From Piper betle (lineage: Eukaryota; Streptophyta; Magnoliopsida; Piperales; Piperaceae): 64,000 bases of DNA. This document shows, one piece after another, positions 36,145 through 47,143 of the stretch. Position 1 is the first letter of the stretch; each line of letters starts with the position of its first letter. The DNA lies in assembly GCA_033002965.1 (NCBI GenBank), contig JAURVB010014474.1, positions 62,001-126,000 on the forward strand. Direction: 5' to 3'. A model generated the notes under the pieces. It was not told the origin of the DNA and did not search any database. It was given only the letters and a program-made list of their open reading frames with translations. Made by a program: the position numbers and the translations under genes.

Positions 36145-36735
36145 AAAACTTGTTCGAATAATTTCAATATCATGCAAGTATACATGGTTGAAACAAGTAA
36201 TATAATGATAAAATCGAGTATCGTCCCACAGAGAGATGAATTTCCTTAAATTAATTAAAGAAAATAAAATGAAGAATAAAACAAAGACAACCTAACTAAA
36301 TCTAAGTAGTAACTTTAAATTAAAAGCAAAGTTAAAATGATTAAACTCGTTCTAGAGTCGAATTTCCCTTAACATGAATTTAATCTTCATCAAATCTTCC
36401 TCTTATCTTTTATTCTCTCGGATTGTCGATCTAAGATAATTATATGACATGGTGGTCCCACTCCTTCATGCTTATATTATTTTGACTCAATTTCTACCTC
36501 CCAGTGATAATTGATTAATCAACAAAATAATGCATTAAGATTTACCTTATAATCGCATACGGTGTCGTGTATCTACCAACCACAACGACAAACAAGTCAA
36601 AAGACTCGTTGTATGATGATTTATCAATGACTAATCTAAATAATTTCTCCCAAAATCTAATTAAACCTCATGATCTAAGAAATAGGTGATCAATCTATTC
36701 TTAGCATTTATTCAATCTGATTGTTTGAGTTATCA
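36145..36735. repeat. Unidentified insertion inside the TRIM array
   Basis: This sequence interrupts LTR 36022-36144 after 'gacatagccca' and ends where TRIM internal sequence resumes ('ttactggtcatgggcc'). It contains 'gagtatcgtcccacagag', a type of string I associate with plant LTR elements, but no termini or target-site duplication are clear. The insertion also removed TRIM sequence, so it may be a replacement rather than a simple insertion. Confidence 0.5.
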
Positions 36736-36929
36736 GTTACTGGTCATGGGCCAGAAAAATACATGTGATAGGGCTAGCAACAACAAAGTGTATGAATTTC
36801 CTTCAAGGACAAAATTTTATAAGGTGTGTAAATTGTGAGATCTCTTAACTTTGTTTCACATCTAATACCTATGGGGGTACGGGTCATTATAGATGGTATA
36901 AGAGCAACCTCGGTTCGTGTTAGATGGTA

Positions 36930-39900
36930 TGTGACACCCCGAATCTGGCTCACTCGCAAACCAAACCGGACTGTCACTTATCCTGAGTGGATTTACTCTT
37001 GGCATCTCAAGATGGAAGATACTAATCACTATACATGGATGAATGTATGGAATCCTAACATGTCACTGCATGGATGACATGACAAACAATTCATACAAAA
37101 AATAATAGCGATAAAATCAATAAGAATTCCCGAAATAAAAGGACAAAGCCTCCCCTAAAAGTGTGATTATGGGCCACCCTATCAAATCTTCATGTATAAA
37201 TATATAAAACCATCAACTTCCATTACATAATATTTTTCATGTAAACAATTAATTTGGCCACATCAAAATATCCTACATTTTGGGTCTCGACCACCTGCTC
37301 ATTTGTTCATCTTTACCTTTATCATGCAATATTTACACTAACATATATGTTTCAAATCATGTTATCATTATGCATTTCTATATACCAAAATTTTCATCAT
37401 AAGTATTTCATTTTTTTCATAATAACATAACAAAATAGTCAAAACAAACATTTGGTCGGCACGCGTGCGTGTGCGCGCGCATGGTAAGCTATTGCTCTTC
37501 TGTCCAAGCCAGCATATCCAGTATTTAATCCTCACCTACATATATATAAAGAAAAGCGTTAGTAACGAATGTTACTGGTCTAAGAATATAACTATAAAAA
37601 AAACTAGCAAATGAGAGCAAACTTTCATTTTGAACAAAACTTTTATATACTTCTTGTGAACACTCCTAAGGGCATCTACTGAGGAGTCACTGGTTACCGA
37701 CCCAATAGCATCCATAACTGACTAGCATGATGCCTCTCGGCATTTTCTCATCTTCCTGGTCCTTGGGACTACCAATACATCCTAAGCCATATCCTTTCCT
37801 CCATAATTCTCCTGGCCTTGAGCACGAAAGCCGAGTACTCAGGCATGTGTTGTAATAAATAGTACACATAATCCTCTACGTTTTACTGGGTGTGAGGAAC
37901 TCAAAATGGGAATTGTCAAGATCCCTTGGGATTAGAACAACCTGTTCACTAATCTAGAGCCTATTTTGACTGGAGAGTGCGCCTGTTCATAGTACGACGA
38001 GTCAATATTCCCCTCTCTCATCTCACTGAAAACTCGAAAAAATTTTATATAGGTCTAGGAAGGGATTTATATAATATGCACGAAGGTAAATGCGGTGGAT
38101 CTTATTTTGAAATCAAACTCGAGGGATCTCATCCTTGAGGGTTATTAATCTAGAAAATTGATCGATTAAATGCCCAGGTTAATTGGGATCTAATAAAATG
38201 CCACTTAACATGTCCTACAAATAATAAAACAAACATACAATAGAATAAATTGTAAACAAGGACGATTTCTAAACGGACCTGGCAGAAGCTCCAATAGTGG
38301 ATGCACACCTACGTGGAAAGCTTTTACTCTGTACCTACACGTCAAATCTAGAAGCTAATGCCCGCTAACTGAATGATGCATCAAACTCATCATGAACATC
38401 ACACTTACAATGCAATCATCATCTATCAACCATCAACAATCATCGGTGCAGGAATACTTCTAACTCATTCTATTTATACCAATTTTATTATATTTTTCTA
38501 AGTTATGTTACAGTCAATTAGCATGCTCAGATTTAATTTACCTAATTAGATCACTAACATTCGTTCACTATCAATCAAATCATGTAAATCGTCACTTCAT
38601 TCACAATCAGACATTTATCATGACAATTAATCAATCCTAGCATGATGTGCTAATAATCATCAATTTTAAATAATTAAATAGGAGGTAATTATACCTCTCA
38701 TCGTTGGCAATCGGTGACAGCTAGGGTTCGATCGGGTTTCAGAGTTCGCAACAATCATCAATTGCACGTCTCAGAGATCAAATTCAGCTCTCGATGGAGC
38801 CCGAGTTCAATCGGGTTTGACTGGATGAGTTCGGAGGAAGATCCAGTGAATTCCAGAGAATATGCTTTTCTTGTAGGGTTCCGGCAGGTTTCAGTGGTTT
38901 TCGGCAGCTTTCTGATGGTTTTCAGGCGGCAGTCGCCAGCGGTATTTATTGGAGGGATAGTGGTGGTATGGGGTGTCGTTAGCACCGACTCAGAAGCCCG
39001 ACACATCTACGATGTCAACACGGTCGGCGGAGGTGGTGGCTACGCGCAAAAGGGCAAAAGAAGGGCGGTCGGTGATGGGTGACAAGATACAGCTGGATGG
39101 GCAGTGATGGGCTTTGCTCCAATCAGGGAAGGTCGTGGGAGGGTCGACGAGGTCAAGGCAGCAACTGGATGGCGACGGGGACGGTCGCCAATGGCAGAAT
39201 TGGAGACGGGAGCATTGTGCTAGGACGCGGCTCCCTCTCGTCGTGGAGCCTGGGTGATGACTAGGGGCACTCAAGGTAGTAGCGTTGATCGGCACAGGGT
39301 GGCATTGGCGGCAGTGGAAGCGACAAGCATAGGGGTGGCATCAAGGGTTTGGGGAAAGAAGAGAAATGTCAGGGGAAGAAATGGTTTGGTGGCGATATTG
39401 TAAATAAAACTTGATTCAAGTTCAATTTGAGTCAAAAATAATAACTAACTTGTAATAAATCCTTTAAAAAATCCAAAAAATAGGGAAAATCCCATAAAAT
39501 ATAATACACGCCACAACATCACAATGACATGCTCTATAACTATTAACCCACCCAAACTGACCTATAACGCATCCTAATGCATTATTCGGCCTAAAATAAT
39601 TCTACGGTCTAATGCTAAAATAATAAAAATTTGGGCGTACTCTCATATATTCTGATAACTCATTCTGCTGCTGTCTTACTGACGTTATCATCATATACTT
39701 GGGTACACATGGCCCTCGTGGTTCATAACACACATGGTTGCATGAATCGGAATCGGAATCGGAATCGGTTTTCCAGGGAGTCGGAATCGGAATCGGAATC
39801 GGTCTGAATCAGCCAAGAATCGGTTCAGTTGAATCAGTCCAAATTAATTTAATCGGTCATATATAATAATTTGACAATTTATAATATAAATATATTAAAA

Positions 39901-40704
39901 TTGGGTATTGATGTTATTTTGATATTATTCTGTATATTATAGTTTCTGATATTTTTAATTATTTTTTAAGATTTTTTTAAATTATTTAGAATTAATTATT
40001 ATTTTTGACTCGAGTTAGACTCGAGTCAACTTTTAATTACGAGAATGCCACTCTTTACCCCCGCCGCCGCCGGCCCGGTCGGCGGCGAGTCTCGAGGCGG
40101 CGATGTCGGAGGATGTCGGCAGCCCGGTCGGACGAACAGTCAGCGGCCAGCAGCCGGCGGCGAGGCGGCCCGGAGCGGCGGCGAGTCGCGGCGATTCGTG
40201 CGTCACAGCCCGATTCGGTCCGGCCACACTTCGGCGGCGATGTTGCGAGGTCGGCGGCGAGGTCGGTAGCCCGGTCGGCGGCGAGCCCGGAGTCGGGGAG
40301 CACGGCGGAGGGCGGAAACGGCGCGGCGGCGGGCGGACGAGCGGCGGCGGCGCGGGGGGAGCGGGTTTTATTTTAGGTTTTTAAAATCCAAATTACCATT
40401 TTACCCATGCTTAAATAATTTAATAAAAATCATACCTAGGGTATTTTAGTAATTTCATTAAAAAAACCGATTCCGATTTAAATCGGCCGATTCCGATTCC
40501 GAGTTAAATCGGTCGGAATCGGGCGAACTCGGCCGATTCGGGGCCGACCGAGTCGGCCCCGAAATCGAATCGGCCGATTCGTGCAACAGTGATAACACAC
40601 AATCTCGACTCATTATGTGTGTTCTGAAATTGACTCGACTAAAAATAACAGTCGAACCAATCGGTTCAAACTATAAAACTGTGGCTCACGTCACGTATTT
40701 TACA
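36930..40704 (+). mobile_element. Solo LTR 2 (about 2.9 kb + nested hAT element), TSD TGGTA
   Basis: It starts TGTGACACCCC at 36930 and ends ...CGTATTTTACA at 40704, with TGGTA on both sides (36925-36929 and 40705-40709). Removing it rejoins the TRIM internal domain ('ttagatggta' + 'agctgaacta...'). Its sequence parallels solo LTR 1 ('gcctcccctaaaagtg', 'ggcaatcggtgacagctag', 'aaaatccaaaaaataggg'). Different target-site duplications show that the two LTRs are independent insertions. It is interrupted at 39733-40591 by an hAT-like element. Confidence 0.87.
39733..40591. mobile_element. Non-autonomous hAT-like element, 859 bp, TSD ATAACACA
   Basis: The left end reads CATGGTTGCATGAATCGG and the right end, reverse-complemented, CACTGTTGCACGAATCGG. 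The termini are thus imperfect inverted repeats that begin as hAT elements do. The flanks are a perfect 8-bp duplication, ATAACACA (39725-39732 and 40592-40599). Subterminal DNA is made of GAATCGG-type repeats on both sides. No transposase is present. The interior (39960-40370) combines a stretch similar to the long LTRs with a very GC-rich tract of CGGCGGC repeats. Open frames there (e.g. 40005-40376) are compositional. Confidence 0.87.
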
Positions 40705-40828
40705 TGGTAAGCTGAACTAGGGATGTTGGCTAGGTTATCAGTCATAGGTCAGAAAAGGATGTGGGCTAGGTTTAGTAATAAGCCAAGTGTAAGAATTTTG
40801 ATGACAAAATTTTCTAAGGTGGGTGGAT

Positions 40829-41290
40829 TGTGAGATCCCTCCATAGTTCTACATCTAATACCTACTTGGGGTAAAATCATGTTTATAAGTGAGAATGAAT
40901 TATAAATCTTCAACTTCGTTTAAACATTTTAGAAGAGATGACATAACCCATTAATTTACACTTTAGACCAAGTCGTTATAGATAGTATCAGAGCAATGTA
41001 GTTTCGTATTAGATGGTAGGTTGGACTAAGGACATTAGTTAGACTACTGGTCACGGGCTAAAAAAGGACGTGGGCTGCGGCTAGTAACAAGTCAAGTACA
41101 GGAATTTTGAAGATGAAATTTCCTAAAATTGGTGGATTGTGAGATCCCTCAACTTAATCTCACATCGAATACCTATTTAGGTAAGATCTTGCTTATAAGT
41201 AGGAATGAACAATAAAATTTCAACTTCGGTTAACCACTTTTAAAAAATGACTTACACTTATTAGTTTGAACTTGAAACGGGGTCATTACA
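40829..41290 (+). mobile_element. Complete TRIM-like unit (LTR-internal-LTR)
   Basis: LTR 40829-40980 (152 bp), internal 40981-41137 and LTR 41138-41290 (153 bp). A primer-binding-site-like 'tagtatcagagca' begins 2 bp after the first LTR. The internal domain ends 'cctaaaattggtggat' before the second LTR. At 462 bp, without coding sequence, it fits the TRIM class. LTR 41138-41290 is the copy duplicated at the start of the window. Confidence 0.8.
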
Positions 41291-44200
41291 TTTGACATCT
41301 TCATCTTTAAAGAAAATAAATTTACAAATGATTTTAAAATAGAAAAATACAACAATATGTGGGAAAATATAACAATTTTAGTAGGAAAAATCATTAATAA
41401 ATAAATGTAAAGAATATCTTAAAATACCCTTTGCAAAAATAAATATATTTTGAGCAAGAAAAATGAAAATAAAATCTGAGAGTTAATTATGAAAGTAATA
41501 GATAGGGGAATTCAAAACAAATTGCAGTGTGAATAATAAAAAATAAAACAAATACAAAGAAGAATAGAAAGATAAATAGAAAATTTCAAAAAAAATAAAA
41601 AAAAATCAGCAATATTAATAATAAGAAAGTGAATTACAAGAAGAAAGCAAAGATAATATTTTGCATAAGAGAAGAAAAATGGAATAATTAAATTGTAAAT
41701 GAACTTAAAAATAAAAAAATAAAATAAAACAAATAGAATAATATAATAAATCATGTTACACCAACGTTCATCATCCATTTTTTTATATCCATGCTATAAA
41801 ATAAGAGTAAATATTAATTATGATCTATAAAAATTCACTTAGGTAGTTATACAAGAATGTGTGTGGAGAACATGAGTGAAGAATGTTGGTATATTATTTT
41901 TTTAATATAATTACTACAATTATTTATGCACTTTGAAACATTAATTTTTCACAATAATCCTTGACTGATCAAAACGAAAAATATCTTAAAAAACATTATG
42001 GCAAATTTACTATGAGGAAATTAGATGTAATCGGGAGGGGAGATATGAGGAAGAACTGGTGCAACTTTTTGGAAGGGGTATATGTTTTAGGAACGATGCA
42101 TCCCTTTTAAAAATGGTGCAAAACCCACTCAAAAAGTGTATCTCCTTCCCAAGGATAGCCATACCTTCCAAAAAAATTGTAATTGTCAACCCTTTAAAAA
42201 CAACCATGTGTTACGATATCTACCTAAATTAAAACAAATCCAATAACAATTATTTGAGAAATTTACAAAAAGAAGGGGTGTATTATAAAAAATCATGATT
42301 CTAGGAGAATATTATCCATATTTATTATTCAAAGGGAATAACTTTATTTAAATTTAAAAATAGCAACTTTACCCTCAATTTTGATTAAAATGATTTTTAA
42401 AAGGGAGATCCAAACACAAACTGAAATTGAGAATTAAGGGTAAAATTATCTTTTTGAAATTTATTACCTTCAAATCATAAAAATAAATAATAATCCCCTA
42501 TAATCATAAATTTTAGATAATAATATCTTTTTTTGTAAATTTTTTAAAATCTTTTGAGCTCTATTAGAGGTAAGAGGATTTTAAATCAAATTTTTAACTG
42601 GCCCAACAATCTCTAAAAAATAAAAAAATAAAAAAAGTAGCCTAAATTGTGTTTTGAAAAAAAAAATCTCTAAACATAAATAATAAAGTAGCCCAAATTT
42701 CAAACTTTTCAACCGGGCAGCCAAACCATTGTTGTGAGAGATGGTTCAAACTCTAATTGGTTAGTATCCAAGTCAAAAAAAGCATCTTTAGATTAAATCA
42801 CTAGAAGTTTGATTGATTTATAAATGATTTGTGAATTACTATTCTTATTAGATTTTGTATTTTTTTAATATTGATAATTAGACAATAAATGAAGATATAA
42901 TCTATGTCAAATATAAGAAAATTTAATTTACAATCTATTTATTACTTACATTTTTACTCAATTGATAATATTTAATACTTAAAATTTTACAAAATTTGAT
43001 TAAAAATATTTTACTTTATATTCAAATATAATTTGAAAAAAAAATTACTTCAATATTATTTTATATTTTCATTTTATTATTTTTGATAAATTAACTTTTA
43101 TATAAATATATTTATAATTTTATAAATAAGATAGGGCATGATCCGATTTAATTTTTTAAAAATTCGATTCAATTTCCCCACACCTAATAAAGCCACACTT
43201 TTCAATTTCCCCACGTTTTCACACCGTCGCCATCAACCCCTGTTGGCAAACGCGCTTTCCCCCCGGCGACTCAAAGTCGCACCGCCTGCCGGGAAACGCC
43301 GCCGGTGAACCCCACCAACAATGGCGATGGCCGGCCTCTACCGCCGCATCCTGCCCTCTCCCCCGGCCGTCGAATTCGCCTCCTCCGATGGCAAGGTACA
43401 CCCTCCTCCCCCTCCCGACATGCCTTTGATTGAGCGATCCTGCAAACGAACCAGTAGGAAGCCATCCCAATGTTGAAATCTTTGTGCCGCAGCAACTCTT
43501 CGCCGAAGCGCTTCAGAGTGGGACGATGGAGGGCTTCTTCAAGTTGATATCCCACTTCCAGACGCAGTCCGAGCCGGCGTACTGCGGATTGGCCAGTCTC
43601 TCCATGGTGCTCAATGCGCTTTCCATCGACCCCGGCAGGAAATGGAGAGGTGCCACATTTTTGGTTTTGAGATTTGGGGGTGTAAAGGTTGGAACTTTGT
43701 TGTTGTTTGTTTGTTTGGTTTTGTTGATTTGTGGGTGTTTGGTTTTTAGGCCCTTGGAGGTGGTTTGATGAGTCCATGTTGGATTGTTGTGAGCCCTTGG
43801 AGAAAATTAAGGCTCAAGGTATCACATTTGGTAAAGTGGCATGCTTGGCTCACTGTGCTGGGGCTAGTGTGGAGGCCTTCCGGACGAACCAAACGTCGAT
43901 TGATGACTTCCGGCGGCATGTTATAGCTTGTTCTTCCTCTGTCGATCGCCATCTGATTGCTTCTTACCACAGGGGACTCTTCAAGCAGGTCATTTTCTAT
44001 TTTTCTTGATGAGTTACAGTTTTGTTCATGCACTTTAGTGGCATGTACATGTGATAGGATTTTTGTGCATTTATGCTTAAAGAGCTTAACAAGGACGAGA
44101 AGGCCAATTTTTTTAGTTTACTTGCTAAAGCTATTTAAACTTTCTGTTCAACCTGTGATCACTTGATGAAGATTAGAAACCTAACAAGAACATGCAATTA

Positions 44201-45523
44201 TCGGACATTTTCTATTGAGTTTTTTGTGTTTATTGTCCTTCAGTTCTTGAAATTTTAGCATTTGGTGGGATCTTATAATTCTTATAGATGTGCAAGAGAG
44301 TATTTGTTGATTTAGGCCCTGACACAAGAAAAGGAAAATAAGTAACAATGCCTGCTGCAGTTTACAAAGACGAGCAAATTTCAGTTTGATCATCTATTGA
44401 AAATTATATTTGGTTATAATGCAATCCTTGATATGTTTGAATGGCCAACTCTGATCCTTGTCTTGCAGGCTCCTTATCGTCCTTATCAATTTATTCTCCC
44501 AATCTTTAATTAATTCCATCCATTTTACTTACCTATTTCTTTTTTAACATCTAAAAGTGGTTATTTGGAGATTTTTAATGATTGGTTAAATATGTTGTAT
44601 CTTGGTCACAGACAGGAAGTGGTCATTTTTCACCAATTGGTGGTTATCATGCTGGACAAGACATGGCTCTTATATTGGATGTGGCACGTTTCAAATATCC
44701 TCCTCACTGGGTTCCACTCTCACTTTTGTGGGATGCCATGAGTACCAATGATGAAGCAACTGGGCATTGTAGAGGGTATTGTTACTTCCCTTTGAATATT
44801 TTTTGTTGATATTCTATCTATGCTAAAAAAAACAATTTCATAAGTACAAGACCGCTATTGGATGAATTTTGCGCCATATACTTCATGAACATATCATTAT
44901 GGTAAATAGAAGACTATTTAACACTATTTGTCATAGTTTTAGTCTAATGATCTTGGATTTGTATGAAGAACACAATGGCCGTGAATAGGCGATCCGCTCT
45001 CAGTTTTTTTTTCTTTAGCGGGAAGACTTTGCTGTGGATCATGGATTTTTGTTGTATTTGTGGTAGCAATGTTGATTTCTCTGTCACCTCCTTTGCATCT
45101 ATAAAGGACTATATTTATGTTCCTATAGTAACTATCACTTTATGAAACTTTTTCTATCATTTCAATCAGTATTGATGTCCACATTATTGAACCTTGAATC
45201 ATATGTACATCTACTGAGTATTACATCAGGATAGATGACCATCCTAATGGATTTTATCCTTGATTTATTGTGAGAACAATCAATATCTGCTTCAAGTTCG
45301 TCTCCAGCCTCTCTAGGATAAGGTATAGATGTTGATCCAAAGCTAGACTTATGATATGATGATTAAAAAAATGCTAATATGGTCTTCTTCCCATGTGCAA
45401 TTGATATCATTTTTACTATTACATATTAAAAAAACCATGAAATGTTTAGTTAACAACTAATGTGTAAAAGTAACCTATCAGTTAATAAATTTCACGTCCC
45501 TAATGATTTAGCATGCCTTTGGG
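41154..45523 (+). repeat. Segmental duplication, copy B (contains intact PCS 5' half)
   Basis: This is the counterpart of 1-2558. 41291-43204 is the AT-rich upstream region of phytochelatin synthase without genes. About 350 bp at 42850-43200 are absent from copy A. The match runs through exon 1 and inside intron 4. Confidence 0.85.
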
Positions 45524-47143
45524 CATGTTTATCTACTGTATGTTGATTAATATGTAGCATCAAAGCTTCATTACATATTGCTTTCTTTTTAACAGGGGAT
45601 AGTAAAAGTATTCATTTTTGTAGATTTTAAAATTAGAATTCTACTTGCATTTCAGGTTCATGCTGATTTCAAAGATTCAGAAAGCATCATCCTTGTTGTT
45701 TACCCTGGTAATCTTTTTTGCATTCTTTGTGTCTTCGGTACTCAATATTATTTGATACTCTTCCTTTCTTGTAATTTAGTTTTTATATGAAGGACATACT
45801 TTGTTCTTGGGGGGAGGGGGGAGGGGGAGGTTTTGAACGTGAAAGTGCATATGATGTGAAACTTGGGACTTGTTTTAGTTTGTTCAATTTGAACATGAGA
45901 GCGGTCAGTTATGATATAACATCCATTTGCTGAGCCTAGCCTGGTTGGGATAAGGTGCATTTGTTGATTAAAGTGATGAAATAAATTGTTTGTGGCTTTA
46001 AGCTAATAATTTATCATTTACTTAATTTTAAAACTGCTTTTAGAGCTGCAAGCATGAAAGTTGGATCAACACTGCTAAATTTTTACTTGAGGGTGTACCC
46101 CTCCTTTTAGTGGCGGAAGATATAGATAGTGTTCAAAAAGTTCTTTCTGTGATCTTCACTTCATTGCCTACGGGTGTGGAGGATTTTGTTAAGTGGGTTG
46201 CAGAAGTTCGATTAAAGGAAGAGGGTGCTACGCCTACGAGTTTAAGCGAAGAGGAAAAGGCAAGGCTAGATGTGAAGGTAATCCGTGTGCTTGGTCCTAT
46301 TTTCAGTTGTCTTTTCCATTTTTAATCTGTTTTTTTTTTCACATAAAATTTGGATACATAATTTTGTAGGGAGAGCTACTCCAACTAGTGCATGAGACTG
46401 AACTTTATAAGCACGTGAATGAATGGTTGGCTTCTGCGAGCTGTTGTTGCAAAGATGTTTCTTCTCTACATGAAATGCAAACATTGAACGAACTTGCTGC
46501 TAAAGTTTGTTGTCAAGGAGCAGAACTGTTGTCGGGGAGGATGGGAGGCCCTGGGGTACGTTTTTGCTGCAGGAAGACGTGTGTCCGGTGCATAAAGGCT
46601 AATGGTGGCTCATCAAAGACTGTAGTCTCAGGGACAGTAACGGCAGGTACGAATAAGCAAGGGGTTGAAGTTTTGGTCCCTGTAATCCAAAAGGATCCAG
46701 AATGCACGAAAAGTTGTGTTGTGAGGCATCCAGCCAGCAATGATGTCCTAACAGTCCTGCTTCTGGCACTACCACCACATGTTTGGTCTGGTATAAAAGA
46801 TAAGAATCTCTTAAATGACTTCTTTCAGCTTGTAATGACAGAGCGGCTGCCCCTTATGTTGCAAGACGAGGTATTTTTTTTCCCATTTAGGGACATTTTC
46901 CTTTCACGCCTCTTATGTTTTTTTTTGTTTTTTAAATAAGGTAAAATTTCTTTTCAAAATCCCAAAGGATACAAAGCTAAGGACAGAATCAAAATCCTGT
47001 CATGTTTTTTTGAAACTTAATAATAAATTCAGCATTCCTCCTAATTGTTGCAGGTTCTCCATTTGCGCCGACAGCTGCTTTTTCTAAAAAGATGTCAGGA
47101 TGGCAAGCTGGAAGATGAACTTGGAGCTGCTTTACTTGGCTAG
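43321..47143 (+). CDS. PCS: Phytochelatin synthase (glutathione gamma-glutamylcysteinyltransferase), intact
   Basis: This enzyme transfers gamma-Glu-Cys from glutathione onto another glutathione to make phytochelatins, cytosolic peptides that bind cadmium and other metals. Exons are 43321-43395, 43493-43649, 43750-43988, 44612-44775, 45656-45707, 46044-46277, 46370-46870 and 47054-47143. All introns are GT-AG and the 1512-bp frame gives 503 residues, slightly longer than Arabidopsis PCS1 (485). The papain-like catalytic triad is visible and numbered as in Arabidopsis: Cys56 in '[11 protein letters not shown]', His162 in '[12 protein letters not shown]' and Asp180 in '[15 protein letters not shown]'. 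The variable C-terminal domain has the usual Cys clusters ('SCCCKDV', 'VCCQGAE', '[10 protein letters not shown]') and '[17 protein letters not shown]'. No lesion is seen. A truncated duplicate of its 5' part lies at 1773-2558. Confidence 0.96.

Larger units (their letters stand above)
35712..41290 (+). mobile_element. TRIM-like retroelement multimer with nested insertions, TSD TTTGA
   Basis: Short LTRs of about 152 bp (TGTRARATCC...GTTACA/ATTATA) alternate with internal domains. LTRs lie at 35712-35864, 36022-36144 (truncated), 36834-36891 (internally deleted), 40829-40980 and 41138-41290. Each complete LTR is followed by a primer-binding-site-like sequence close to TGGTATCAGAGC (36894, 40983; weaker at 35867). 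Internal domains are about 160 bp without coding capacity. The whole array is flanked by TTTGA (35707-35711 and 41291-41295). 36145-36735 is foreign AT-rich sequence inserted with loss of part of an LTR and internal domain. 36930-40704 is a nested solo LTR. Confidence 0.8.

Noticed and set aside
40005..40384. Open frames of up to 123 codons on both strands, rich in Arg, Ala and Gly
   Set aside because: They lie in a CGGCGGC-rich block inside a transposable element and are open on both strands because of composition. There is no family similarity.
32919..40704. A full-length LTR retrotransposon with two long LTRs (32919-35581 and 36930-40704)
   Set aside because: The two LTRs have different target-site duplications (AATAG and TGGTA). 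The 1.3 kb between them is TRIM sequence without gag, pol, PBS or PPT of its own.
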